From: Bradysia coprophila | Lineage: Eukaryota > Arthropoda > Insecta > Diptera > Sciaridae | Assembly: GCF_014529535.1 (NCBI RefSeq) | Contig: NW_023503409.1 | Span: forward strand, 9,920,390-9,984,389 | Direction: 5' to 3' | Length of the DNA stretch: 64,000 nucleotides | Shown: positions 9,409 to 21,061 of the stretch, in pieces | Layout of the letters: each line of letters begins with the position of its first letter | Position numbering within the stretch: position 1 is the first letter of the stretch | Notes under the pieces: generated by a model | What the model saw: the letters and a program-made list of their open reading frames with translations, nothing else | What the model was told of the DNA's origin: nothing | Database searches by the model: none | Program-made: the position numbers and the translations under genes

Positions 9409-11942
9409 ATGAATTCTATCAGCGCATTGTTGGAATCTGCCGTAGAATCTGTTGATTTAAAAGACTTTCGTTTTGGTATATTTTTGTCTATGTCAAGGTC
9501 TGTGCAATAGTGATTATTAACAAAGCAAATGTTTCTTGTAGGCAATGTGAAATCGAAAGACAATGATGAATGCCACGTTGTGCAAAATTGTGACGTAGAC
9601 AGGAGTTGTTTCATAGATAAAATTATGAACCACTACTTGAGACACAATCTCAGCTTAATTTGCCTGGAAGACCTAATGAAGTTACTTAATGATAATCGAG
9701 AAACCTGTGACCGATTTCCAACGTCAAAGGATACAATACTGAAAATGTTCGGAGAGCAACGTGATTTGTTTCATATGTTCAACTTCATAAAATGTGAAAA
9801 GTGTCATTGCATGAACAAAGTCTGTTCAGATGTCACAATATCTAGTTGTGCGCGATGTAATACAGCGCTAAAAACTACTGAAACAAACTTTTTTGTTGTG
9901 ATTCCGATCGAACAACAAATTAGAAAAAGTGTAAAAGACAACTGGTCGCATATATGTGAATTCGAAGCAAGCTACAATAAAAACAATCAATCGTATTCGG
10001 ATGCGCGCGATGGCAAAATATTGAAAGATATCAACGAACAGTATGCTGAGTCTGATATAAATATTTTATCTTTATGTTTGAACCTGGATGGAGCAAACAA
10101 ATATAAATCAAACACGCTGTCTGTATGGCCAATTCAATTGATCCAGAACTACTTGCCACCAAATATCCGATTCCTTCCGCACAACATCATTGTGAGTGGG
10201 CTATACTACCATCAAAAAAAACCGGATTGTTACGAATACATGCTTCCACTCATAAATGAATTGAACGAATTAAGCCAACGGAAAATCACATTGAATATTG
10301 GCGGTGAAGAATTCGTATTTAAGCCGATTATTACACATTGCTCGGTCGATTTACCTGCCAAAAGTTTGCTTCAAGCGACGAAACAATTTGGGGGCTACGA
10401 AAGCTGTACATACTGCGATATTGTTGGGGAATTGATTGTACTTACTAATTCCAACCGCTGCAACGACGGAAAAACAGGCAAGAAGAAAAAAAACATTAAA
10501 GAGAACACCAATAAGCCCAAAAAACCGAAAAAATTCGTTCGTTACACTGAAAGAGATGAACCGTGTGCATTACGTGACGAAGTCCAAACGCTTCAAACAA
10601 TGTTAGCGGTATCGACGTCTACTGCTGGCGAATCTATCAACGGTGTGAAAGGTAATTTTTTTTGTTGATTTTGTTCGTTTCCGCTTAGTAGTTTCTTAAG
10701 TAATTTCGTTGAATGTACTAAAAGGCCAGCAGATCGCCAATCAAAATTTTCGTAAAATTGTTGAAAATTCAAAACTGTAAATGTCAAGTCAATACGGCTT
10801 TAAGCATCACTTCACTTGCTGACGTTAGTTGAAAAAGAATTTTTTATCTTTCAGATGTATCGTGTCTAGTCAGTTTGGAGCATTTCAATATCATCTTTAG
10901 CATAGGAGTGGAGTATATGCATGCAGTTCTGCTTGGAGTTACAAAACGTTGTTTGAATTACTTCTGCAACCCAAACAACAACTCCAAAACATATTATATT
11001 CCACCGAAGAGTCGAGCATTACTAAATGCGAGACTTTTGGCTATCAAACCGACGAGCAATATTACTCGCAAACCGCGATCCCTCGACCAAAGAAAAAATT
11101 TTAAGGCCAGTGAGTTTCGATCGCTGCTGTTGTATTATCTACCAGTATGCTTACCCGGTCTCGTATCAAATGAGTACGTTCATCACATACGCATTTTATC
11201 AGCAGCAGTTTACAAATTACTGAAAGCCGACATCCCGTACAAGGAAGTGGATCAGGCGGAAAATTATTTGCTCCAATTCGTGAAAGATCATCAACAGTTA
11301 TTTGGCAAGGAAAATATGGTGATGGTCATTCACTTGCTGAAACACTTGTCGAACAGCGTCCGACAATTGGGACCTTTATGGTGCCATTCTGCTTTTTCGT
11401 TTGAGCGAAATAATGGATGTTTGCTGAAGCTGGTGAACGGAACGACTGATGTGCTTGATCAGATGTCGAGCAAGTATACTTTATCAAAATCGGTTCCGAG
11501 AATTTTCAAGCAAAAAAAATTTTGTCGTGGAAAGCCGGTTATCATCGTGGAGACACATTTGGAACTCCAATGTATCGAATCATTGGAACGTTTCGATTTA
11601 TCAAACAAGTCAATCAGTGCATTCAAACGAATCAAGCTAGACAACGTAATCTATACTAGTTTGTTGTACACACGGCCGAAAAAGACAATCGACTATTTCA
11701 TTGGACTGAAAGATGGAGTGAGCATTGGAATGGTAAAATTTTATTTTGAACTGAATCACAAAATGTGTGTGTTGATCGAACAATTCGAAGTCGTGGACTA
11801 TATTTACCACATCGAAAAAGTTATCAAGTCTAACAAACTTATTTTGGCACCCGTAGAGAACATTGCGAAAAAATTCATTTTCATGAAAGTTGGTCTCAAT
11901 CAGTATATTGTTACGCCTCCGAATCCTTATGAAAACGAGTAA
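9409..11942 (+). CDS. CACTA-like (Transposase_21 family) transposase, 3 exons, intact
   Basis: Model: join(9409..9475, 9542..10651, 10855..11942), 754 aa. Both introns (66 and 203 bp) have GT-AG ends and phase 1. An alternative start is the ATG at 9529, inside intron 1. A zinc-ribbon-like C107-x2-C110...C125-x2-C128 lies N-terminally. The core matches the metazoan Transposase_21 pattern: LCLNLDGANKYKS, then IRFLPHNIIVSGLYYHQKKPD, then SVDLPAKSLLQATKQFGGYESCTYC. After a Lys-rich linker, exon 3 carries EYMHAVLLGV, KPRSLDQRKNFKASEFRS and GPLWCHSAFSFERNNG. Candidate catalytic residues are D205, D292 and E576. No stop or frameshift is seen. It is expected to cut and paste DNA in the nucleus. No terminal repeats were identified, so it may be autonomous or domesticated. 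Confidence 0.8.
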
Positions 11943-12917
11943 TTTACCGACAAGAACAATGTAAAGATTAATTTGTTACTCTGCACTGTATGAATTGAAT
12001 TGAGTAAAGGACTGATGTTAATTGGGGATTTTCGTTTTTTTTTCATGCTATTGTCTAACAGGTTCCTTACTTTTCAACTTAGTATCTGAGTCTGCGTCTG
12101 CAAGTAATTCAAGGTTGAAATTTCTGTTTGACCATTAGCGAAGTTTTTGGATGACTCGGCAATTAACAAGAACGCCTGTTTAATGTACTCTTACTGGAGA
12201 AACTTCTTTTTCATTTTAACTTCATCAAATCTCTGGTGAGAGCCCATACAGCATGGCAACGAATGTCCAAAGTAGGTTTTATGTTAAGTTGTCTTGTTAG
12301 ACTTGCTAAGACTTCCCTTATTTCTATTTTAAACCCTGAGAACGGTTTTGTGCTTGAATTAAGAAGTAAACTGACTCATGTCTGACATTTAGTAGAATCT
12401 GGACTGAGATTAGACTAAGACTAGACTAAGATTAAACTATAATTCTGTTCCTTTACTTAAACCTATACGAAGTACTGAACTTATAACTTTATACGTTTTC
12501 ACCGATAGTCAACAGTTTACGTAAACCAAAACGATTTTGTAAAACCTGATTTTTCCTAATAATTCTAAGCATTTACCAATTCTTGAGTCTAGATAAATTT
12601 GTATGAGGTTGCTGAACGACAAATCCTGTTACAAGTATTAGTTGCGACAAGTATTGTAATCAAACGAATGCAAATCGACCGATTTTCATCTAGGACACTA
12701 GTGTTGTGAGAACGAATACATACCTGATTCAAATCGTACTGTCCGGCTTATTATCAACTTATGATTACTTATGACAGCGTCGCTTCTCATGCTGCTGAAT
12801 GTTTTTAACGACGAATCCAGGTTCAATATTTCATCCATTACCTCACAGGAAAACCACAGATTTTCAGACACAATTCAATTTGTATTCAAACAAGTTTTTT
12901 CAGCAACAATATCGAAG
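11943..12917. other. Spacer between convergent transposase and BEN-like genes
   Basis: No gene is seen. A short run of AGACTAAGA-type repeats lies near 12412-12435. Both flanking genes end toward this spacer. A clear AATAAA close to either stop codon was not found. Confidence 0.45.
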
Positions 12918-14163
12918 TCACGAACTTCCTTTCTTTTTAGCAATGTTTCGCACACCAGATGCTATTAGTCGGTTAAGGTATGCATCCTTGATGCGCTCAG
13001 AATAAGAAACAGCATCAAGCTGACATTTAGATACACGCTGAATGAACAAATTTCTGATTTGTTCAACCTTTCCCGGTGTCATCGGATCTTTGCCTGGAAT
13101 TATCTCGCCGATTTCCCCATTTTCTGCAATATGTATGACCTCAGCTGTTCCCTTTAATGATCTTTGGACCAGGATGAGCGGATTGTCTTTGTACGCGTAC
13201 TGGATGCAATGGTGAACAAACGTCGAGTCGGATGTCTTATCTAAGGGCATGCACTCCAAGAATTTTAGCTCTCTCGCTGAGAAAATGTCATCCGTAGCCG
13301 CAGTGTCGCTTGAATCTGGTAACATCTGATTTTTTCCAGATTTAACTTTCAGCAGATCTTCAAATTTTAAGTCCATGTCAGCGTTACGAATCGTTAACCG
13401 CAAGCATAACTTCTGCAGATTGTCGTACTCTTGTTGCCATGCTTTGCATCCAGTACACTGTGGATCTTTTCCACTTTTGTGGAGATCAGCGGGCGTTTCT
13501 TTGGCAGTTGACTTAACGGCCGTCACTGCAATTTGGCCTTCGGTGCCACTTTCCGCATCACATCGATCTGCTTCAATTATTTCTTGCGCGTCGTGTCCAG
13601 CCAAACCTGCATAAATAATTGTTTACGAAAACGTCAATATGATGGACTCTACTGTTTATTTCGATTAAAATAAATGAAAGACTAGTACAGCACCGAACCA
13701 CTTTAATTCTTTTAACTCAACTAGAAACTCAATTTTTATCTAAAAGCAACAAATGTGTCGCTGATATTTATTTCGATTCCTTTTTTGGATATAATCTACC
13801 ACTCGTATTTCCTTTAGAAAATGTCGGAAATAATCAAATTGGAATATAACCAATATGGAAATTTAAGGCGCTCCAAGGAAAATTTCATCGGAAATTAACA
13901 TTGAACTCCGAATACTCCAATTTGATAGTCCAGAAAATAGATATTTCTTTACCTTGTAACTTCATTTTCAACGCGTCAATATAAATATTTCGCACAGCGG
14001 TTTCATCGGTTATGTTTTTTTCTTCGTCGACATTTACATCCAATTGTCTCGCAACCGCTTTAAAATATGTATCAATTGTTGGGGTCGATCCATTACCATT
14101 CACATCTTTCTTATTAGATTGACCATCTTTCTTTTTTGAGGCTTTCATCTTCAATCGAGGCAA
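12918..14163 (-). CDS. BEN-like domain protein, 2 exons, convergent with the CACTA-like transposase
   Basis: Model: complement(join(12918..13606, 13953..14163)), 299 aa, phase 1, with a 346-bp intron (AAG|GTAAAG donor, TATGCAG acceptor). Residues 1-30 are basic and Lys/Asn-rich. Residues about 124-158 look like a short coiled coil with CTGC. Residues about 184-291 resemble a BEN domain: a Leu-rich start, DSTFVHHCIQYAYKDNP, then MTPGKVEQIRNLFIQRV and YSERIKDAYLNRLIASGVRN. BEN domains bind DNA or mediate chromatin contacts. Tail-to-tail placement with the transposase suggests an accessory gene of the same mobile element. The family assignment is from pattern only. A decayed fragment of a similar gene lies at about 18172-18212. 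Confidence 0.62.
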
Positions 14164-14561
14164 ATAAAAATGAATTTACAAACGATGCGATATACAAACA
14201 GCTCGAATTAGTATTTCAGTTTAGAAAATGGATGACATACACTATCCCCACTCTTTCCTATTTGAAAATCGATAACGCAGTTTTGCTAGCATTCATATCA
14301 GTTTTTTATGGCGCGAAATTGAAAACAAAATTATATTTGACTTATATACTACTAGCACTGTTACTTTTATTTATTTAAATTTTACTCAATAGATTATGAT
14401 AGATTTTCTTTCTAAAACATGCACCTCACAAGACTGTGTTGTGACTGTGAGATTATAGCGGCTTTTTTCTATATGAAAGTATTACTTTTTCTGTGGTATT
14501 ACTTATGTCTTATTTTCATGCCTTGGACATAAATTACGGTTTTGAGGCTCTTGGCATGAAA

Positions 14562-14761
14562 ACGTGTCTGTTGTGGACGATTTATTTTAGGCACTTTCTC
14601 TAGTCGCCCTCACTCAGTGCCTATTTTTAGTGAAATTTTCATGAAATTCGTGAAATTTCGTGAAATTCGTGAAATAAATTTTGAAAATAGGCACTGCCCT
14701 CACTACGTTCGGGCTACGACTCGCGAAATTGCGTAAAATATACCGTCCACAACAGACACGT
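14562..14761. mobile_element. MITE with ACGTGTCTGTTGTGGACG termini
   Basis: The 18-bp terminal inverted repeats ACGTGTCTGTTGTGGACG (14562-14579) and its exact inverse (14744-14761) bound a 200-bp element. Inside are an AT-rich hairpin region (TGAAATTCGTGAAATTTCG) and TACGTTCGGGCTACGACTCG. A related copy lies at 30607-30710. No target duplication is evident. Confidence 0.75.
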
Positions 14762-14946
14762 AAACAAGTGTTTGGTTTTCTATGATGACCCGCTAATTCA
14801 TTGTAGGCTATGGTGCAATGAATTGACGCGTGGTTACACGCGGTAACTGTGCAGAACTATTTTACAAGACAGCTGAATATTACCATATATGAAAGAGTGA
14901 TACGACAAAGTTGAATATTCGTGGAATAAAAAAACCTGTGTTGGTA

Positions 14947-15066
14947 GTACCGAATTTGAGCTAGTTAGCTGTCAAAATGTATGGGACTTTGTAGCTCCTA
15001 CAGCGCTTCAGCATCTACACCATCGTCTCATACAATTTTGACAGCTAACTAGCTCAAATTCGGTAC
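14947..15066. mobile_element. Palindromic MITE flanked by TA
   Basis: A 120-bp element begins GTACCGAATTTGAGCTAGTT and ends with the inverse. The arms are about 40 bp (continuing AGCTGTCAAAATGTATG). TA dinucleotides at 14945-14946 and 15067-15068 suggest a Tc1/mariner-type target duplication. Confidence 0.75.
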
Positions 15067-15069
15067 TAA

Positions 15070-15460
15070 TAACACATTCAATTTTGGCCTATATTTTTCT
15101 TCTACATGTCGTATATATCTCTTATTCATATATGATATTACATTCCGCACATATGTACATTTTACATACTGGCCACACTAAGTGCAGCTAAGATGTACTT
15201 CGTACAGCTATGTTAACAAATGTACTTGTCCTAAAATTTGTACATTATAGCAGTACGTTTTTCGTAGTAGGCGTACTATTGTACTGTTGAACAGTACTAT
15301 TGAGCTACACTATGCACAGGATAGATGAGAATTATGGCCTGCTCAGCTGAATAGTAATGCATTTCAGTTGTAAGTCTATACTGCTACGTTACGTTACACA
15401 TTTGTACTTTTCTCGCTTCAAAAAAAGTGTTCAGCTGTGCTGAATATAATTTTCTGGGTG
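15070..15460. other. Intergenic DNA
   Basis: No gene is seen. GTAC-rich sequence (TGTACTT, GTACTAT, AGTACTAT) recurs through 15170-15310 without a clear unit. Confidence 0.4.
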
Positions 15461-15560
15461 TGGTGCACCGAGGTGACGCATGATGTACCGAGGTGACACG
15501 TGGTGCACTGAGGTGACGCATGGTGCACCGAGGTGACGCTTAGTGCACCGAGGTGACACA
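15461..15560. repeat. 20-bp tandem repeat, about 5 units
   Basis: The unit TGGTGCACCGAGGTGACGCA is repeated five times with a few substitutions (for example TGATGTACCG, TAGTGCACCG). Confidence 0.85.
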
Positions 15561-15898
15561 ATGTGAAATGAAGTCGATCGATTTTAAGATTTATATTATT
15601 GAGAAGACACACTTTCATGTTTGGTCCAGTAAATCACAGTACATCAAAATTGATATTTTTTGTTACGAGGAATGAGAAGTGTAATTTTTCAGGACTAGTC
15701 GTTGGCTTGCCCTATCGAGTAGAAGCCGACCATGCTGAGGGATTTGAAAGTAGTGATTGAAACGTACAAACTACGGTTTTCGACGCAAGTAGCATATGTA
15801 AAGCTTAATACGTAACTCTTTCGACCTACTCAATCGTTGCGTAATTAACTATTCTAAGCATCTTCATCCTTAACACATAACAGAAAATTGGGTGAGAG

Positions 15899-16104
15899 CA
15901 CAGCACTGCTTCTAGCATGAACACTGAATTGACAAGTGTCAAATTTGGAGGCTTTAGTGATAAGAGCTACAGCTTAAGATTGTTTGTATTGTATGTTTTA
16001 ACTCATACAACGAAACGAGTCATCTATCTATATAAAAGCAACGCGGTGCCAACTGTGATTTCATCAGCCTCCGAATATGTTTTATGTTCATGCTAAGAAG
16101 CAGT
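15899..16104. mobile_element. MITE copy, CACAGCACTGCTTCTAGC terminus, right end degraded
   Basis: It begins CACAGCACTGCTTCTAGCAT and ends near GTTCATGCTAAGAAGCAG. It matches, inverted, the better-preserved copy at 53248-53460, including the CAAGTGTCAAATTTGGAGG interior. Confidence 0.7.
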
Positions 16105-16194
16105 TAATCTAAACCTGAAGCGAGCCGCCCACAAAAAATTACAAAAATTCCTTAGGTGTTGACCATATTGAACTTGTGATATTAGAGATATTTC

Positions 16195-16332
16195 CAAAGG
16201 AATAGCTTTCAGTAAATTTAAATGTTTGTGGTCCGAGAAAACTCAAAATTTCCCGAAAATTGACACATATTTTGAGTTTTTTCGTAGTTAGGTAACACCA
16301 CCACAAACATTTAAATTTTTGCTGAAAGCTTA
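16195..16332. repeat. Inverted repeat
   Basis: AGCTTTCAGTAAATTTAAATGTTTGTGG is mirrored by CCACAAACATTTAAATTTTTGCTGAAAGCT, with AAAACTCAAAATTT/ATTTTGAGTTTTT inside. Confidence 0.6.
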
Positions 16333-16370
16333 CACATTTTAACACCAAACCAAACGATGTTCATACTTTT

Positions 16371-16505
16371 CAGCTTTAGAAATACTAGAATCGAATTGGA
16401 TTTGAAATAAAAATTTTGATGTGGACGGGTGAGACACGTGAGACACGAACTCACAACCTTCAACTTGCCGGGCTGATGCTCTAACCAATTGAGATACCGT
16501 GGACA
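16371..16505 (-). repeat. tRNA-derived SINE-like unit
   Basis: Read on the minus strand it has an A-box-like TATCTCAATTGGTTAGAGC, an anticodon-arm-like CAGCCCGGCAAGTTG and a B-box-like GTGAGTTCGTGTCTCAC. An AT-rich tail ending in CTAAAGCTGAAAA follows. Two more partial copies with the same head and tail lie at 16741-16926. Confidence 0.6.
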
Positions 16506-16697
16506 TTTTTATTTCAAAATCCAATTTTGAACCGTTGGTACAACACATGTATGTTCTTTCTTCTATGTGTATTTCAATCTCCATTAGATGTGTATGTGTT
16601 AGTTAGTATACATCATATCAATAAATTTTCCAGAAACTCTAAACACCGCTTGCAGTACAGAATGTATTCCAAACATGGGAGAACATAGTGGACAAAT

Positions 16698-16966
16698 TTC
16701 TAGAGAAACGCTATATTCCGCGACGAATTCTTTTTCATTTTCAGCTTTAGAAATACTAGAATCGCATTGGATTTGAAATAAAAATTTTGATGTGCTAGGG
16801 TGAGACACGAACTCACAACAGAGCATCAGTCCGGCAAGTTGAAGGTTGTGAGTTCGTGTCTCACCCGTGCACATCAAATTTTTTATTTCAAATCCAATTC
16901 GATTCTAGTATTTCTAAAGCTGAAAATTAAAAAGAATTCGTCGCGGAATATAGCGTTTCTCTAGAA
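16698..16966. repeat. About 270-bp palindrome built from the SINE-like unit
   Basis: The arms begin TTCTAGAGAAACGCTATATT and run through GCGACGAATTCTTTTTCATT into the tail and head of the tRNA-derived unit, meeting near 16822. Both arms share the same flanking sequence, so the inversion covers more than the SINE. Confidence 0.7.
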
Positions 16967-18475
16967 AGATGGTCGTACTTTTTCGAAAAAAAACTGCGAG
17001 TCCAAAATTATCATCAAAATAATAATAATTTTGTCCCGAAATGTACGCACCAATTTAGTCATGTGTAAATCCGTCTTTTCGTCTTAAGGCAACTGATGTA
17101 ACCGACTTTGCATAATAATTTGAAAATAGTTCGATAAAAAGGAGTAACAGATTCGATAATTTTACTTATAAGAATATGTCTGTGACAGGTTAAGGAACGT
17201 AATGATAGTTAGAAGCGCTGCCGGTCGGGGAGAAGCGACTTTTCTGACTCAATGGTGGTTGGTCTTATGCACAACAAATGTTCATAAGCTTTGGTTTAAA
17301 AACCATTGATCTCCTCCTGTATCAAATAAATTCTCATCTTACCTGACATTTTTAAATGGTCAGACTGTTATGTGTTGTGTAAGTTACTACGTGTGGTGTG
17401 ACACAAACTTTTTGTTATCGATCAGGAAAAACTCTGTTATATGAACCTGTTCTTTACCCCTAAATAAATGTAGTTTGTTTCCTAGAGAGAGTATTGGCCT
17501 AAGACAAACCTACACTCAACAAATTAAAAAAAAATATATTCGACTAGGAATGAAATTCGTGAGGTTAAGTTCAACGATGCGCTATAATCGACCTAGCGAA
17601 CTTAAGACAAAGCAACACAAAGATAAATTGTAGCCTAAATTTGTACCAACACCATACACTTTGGCACAAAACGATGGTCCCACTTTTTTCAGAAAAGAAG
17701 CTGATACAAAGTTATCATCGAAAATATATTATTTCTATGCATAAAAGGCTACAATTTAGCGCTGCGTCGATTCTTCTTAAAGATAGTTAAGAGAATATCT
17801 GTCTGGTCTCTTTATCAAAGGACAACTTGTGTAACTTGTTCGTTAATAGATAATACTGGATCTAGGATTTATTCTTAAAAGAATTTTTTGCGTGATATCT
17901 TGGTGTCGATGATTATTCAACAGGTAAGCAAGAAACACTGCCTTTTTTGAGATTCTTTTAGCAGACTAAAGCATCGCTTGTTTGAAAATGAAGTTGCCTT
18001 TGTTTAAACTGAAAAAAATAGCTGAAAAATAATGAACAATTTATGGCAAGCAAGACATGCTTTCGCTTTGAGCAAGTCCGTTTTAGGGTAATTTGAGTCA
18101 TAAATATATTGAGAAAATCAGTCAGTCAAGGGATCTGACCCACCCAACTTGTGTAAGTCCTAACAGTATTAAGTTGACATTTAGATATACGTTTAATGAA
18201 ACGATCTACCAGCAAGACCAGCATTATGCTGGTATTTAGTTTTACGTATACATTCACTAGAACAATGGTCTTTTTTAATCTATATGCTCATATACAGACG
18301 AGTACTCTACATCCCAGTGGAGACAGTTGCGCATTAGATTTATCTAAAATGTATAGCAAGAAATTGACATCTGTAAGCACACCATTTCTTCATAATGCGG
18401 GTGGTTGGAGTGGTTGGGCTCCAACGAATTGTACACAGAAAAAAGACAAAAAGAAACGACAAAAGACATAAGGTG
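16967..18475. other. Intergenic DNA with a relic of a BEN-like gene
   Basis: No intact gene is seen. At about 18172-18212, minus strand, the sequence translates to FIKRISKCQL. This resembles FIQRVSKCQL of the BEN-like gene at 12918-14163 and shares the nucleotides TTGACATTTAGATA. A degraded second copy is the likely explanation. Confidence 0.4.
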
Positions 18476-18836
18476 TAAGGTCCCTGATCGTGATTTGTGG
18501 TATTGTAACAATTTTTAACTTTGTGCGTTATTTTCTTGGAATCTTTTTATATCCAGAAGTAGGGGCTAACTTTATTGTGAAGATTGAACATTTGGCTTCG
18601 TAATTAATAAATAATTGAAAAATTTCTTTAATTAAGTTTAATATTTTAATTAGATATTTTTATATGAAGCTCAATAGAGACCGATATTTGGAGGTATTCC
18701 AAAACGTTATACAAATAATACTGCAAATCTATGTACAAGAGAATCGTGATTTGCGGTATAATTTATTTTACATGTAAATTTACATAAGCAAATCATGGTT
18801 TGGTTTCGCGTCCGCAAATCACGGTCAGGGACCTTA
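18476..18836. mobile_element. Element with AAGGTCCCTGATCGTGATTTG termini
   Basis: TAAGGTCCCTGATCGTGATT at the left is mirrored by AATCACGGTCAGGGACCTTA at the right (about 23-bp repeats, one or two mismatches), bounding 361 bp of AT-rich non-coding DNA. Confidence 0.7.
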
Positions 18837-20360
18837 TATAACATCATCAATATACAATGAAATTTGTGTACGTAAGTATTATCTGAGTCTGATGTACTTT
18901 GTGCCTAGTTCGTATAGGCTCATCAGGCTTATTCAGTCAGTTAGGCGAAAAGCCGGTTGACGGTGCTGTATTGTTATTAATTAATTATGATGACCTCAAA
19001 GCGACGAGGGGCCGTGGGTGTTAATTTTTTTTAAATATTTTTATAATTCAATCTAGATCGTACTTGTTTCATAAATGTATGCAGAAGTGAATTTCTCCGC
19101 TATAGTTCTGTAGTTCTAAGCTCATTGAAATGTCTAAAAAAAAATTACATGCAAACACACAGTTGCATGTGGTGTGTCTTTCAGCTTCTTTTAGTTCTTG
19201 GAAGCTAGAGTGCTATGCCTCTACAGCAATGGAAGGGGCAATTTTGGAAGGACCAGCTTACTGCTATCAAAAGCCGAAACTCACCACTTATTTCTTTAAA
19301 AACTATAGAATTTCATCTAACTGTTGGTAAAATATTAGAATCAATGGAGAGGAGATCCTGGTTCTGTTCAATTTATTTTATTTAAAAACGTGAGGTAAAG
19401 TTAACTTTACCTCACATTTTTAAATAAAATACCTTGTTTTAGTGTGTTCATTGACCTCGGCTTCGCCTCGGATCAACTAAATTCACTCTCTAATTTTCAT
19501 ATTTTTTTCACTCGTTATGTCAAAAACAATTTCATTATTTCTACTGATCTCCCTGCTGTGAATGTGTTAATGTGAAATTTCAAGAACGTTCATGAATTGT
19601 CAATTTTCGTATCTAAGCTGCTGGTCCCATCCGTTTCCAATGGGGCAAATGATGGAAATTGCACTTCTTGTGTGTTTACCAGCAAAATTTCACACAAGAA
19701 GTACCATCTCCATCATTTGCCACATTGCAAAGTAATGTACTGCAACAACACGTTTCATTAGTTATCTAATGTAATAATGCTGCAAACATATCATGAGTAG
19801 TGTTTCTGAAAATTATTAATTTTATTGTTTTATTTGATAAACATCAACTTCGGGATTCCTTTAGCACAAAAGAAACCATTCCACACTCAACGTGCACTCA
19901 AGTTTCGAATTATTGTGATTTTGACACTGGAATAGTTAATGCACCTACTAAATTTCTTATCAACATTACAAAGCTCATTAGGTTGGGAAATTGAACCTGA
20001 AAATATTTTGCTCGTGAACTGATCAAAACAAATGAATAAAAATTTCAACTACATGCAAATGATATGTCAAATATACGAATTAATCTGTTGTAACTCAGAA
20101 CTATCGATTGTTCGTGTAATTATTGAAAAATTCAGATTATTTGAATCAAAGTCACATAATGAAAAACCATTAGTAATATACTTAGGCCTATCTACATTAC
20201 ATAAGTATTATTATTAAATCCGGTTTGATTATCATCTTTGGAAATCGTGTCATATTTTTACATTGTAGACTTTTATCCAAATCGGTAAAGAAGATTTTGC
20301 AATTTCTACAACGCCGAGATTTTGCAGTCATATTGGCGTGAACTGCAGTAAGATTATAGT
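18837..20360. other. Intergenic DNA with two hairpins
   Basis: A hairpin at about 19380-19432 pairs GTGAGGTAAAG with CTTTACCTCAC within longer AT arms. A second inverted repeat at about 19640-19722 pairs GGGGCAAATGATGGAAAT with its mirror around CTTCTTGTGTG/CACACAAGAAG. A GC-richer tip-like CTCGGCTTCGCCTCGG lies near 19465. No gene is seen. Confidence 0.45.
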
Positions 20361-20369
20361 CGTTTGATT

Positions 20370-21057
20370 GCTTGAGAAAGGTGATCAAAAACCGAAAACT
20401 TGCACTTTTCTTACCAAAATTTCTCCGGACACACGAGCCGTACAGGGTCGTGTGGGGTGTCATTACAAAGGTAATCACATGTACTATTGAGCCGATAGAG
20501 ACTTATTGGGTTTAAAATTCATCGACACTGAAATATGTGATGTTGAAGTTTTCAACCGAAGACTTGCACTTTTCTTACCAATATTTCTCCAGTTACACGA
20601 GCCGTACATGGTGGTGTGGGGTATCATTTGAAAGGTAATTTTATGTGCTTTTGGGCCAAATAGGGTCTTATGGGGGTTTGAAAGCATCTACGATGAAATA
20701 TGAGAAGTTGAAATGTTTAAGTGTCCATATTTCATCGCATATGCATACAAACCCCATAAGACCCTATTTGGCCCAAAAGCACATAAAATTACTATTCAAA
20801 TGATACCCCACACCACCATGTACGGCTCGTGTAACTGGAGAAATATTGGTAAGAAAAGTGCAAGTTTTCTGTTGAAAACTTCAACTGCACATATTTCAGT
20901 GTGGATTAATTTTAAAACCAATGAGTCTCTATTCAGCTCAATAGAACATGTGATTACCTTTCTAATGACACCCCACACGACCCTGTACGGCTCGTGTATC
21001 CGGAGAAATTTTGGTAAGATTTGGGCAAATTTTCGGCTTACGATCACCTTTCACCAG
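20370..21057. repeat. About 690-bp palindrome with internally repeated arms
   Basis: The left arm (about 20370-20705) is mirrored by the right arm (about 20718-21057). Each arm holds two copies of a segment around ACGAGCCGTACATGGTGGTG and CACTTTTCTTACCAA, so four copies of a roughly 65-bp block exist. On one strand of each arm the block is open and encodes the recurring peptide PHTTxYGSC-x2-RN-x-GK. No protein function is recognised. Confidence 0.75.
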
Positions 21058-21061
21058 CCAT

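Noticed and set aside
12799-13005. Plus-strand frames over the end of the BEN-like gene
   Set aside because: Antisense shadows of the minus-strand coding exon.
18196-18471. 91-codon open frame
   Set aside because: No recognisable domain, ends at a transposon boundary, and overlaps the decayed BEN-like fragment.
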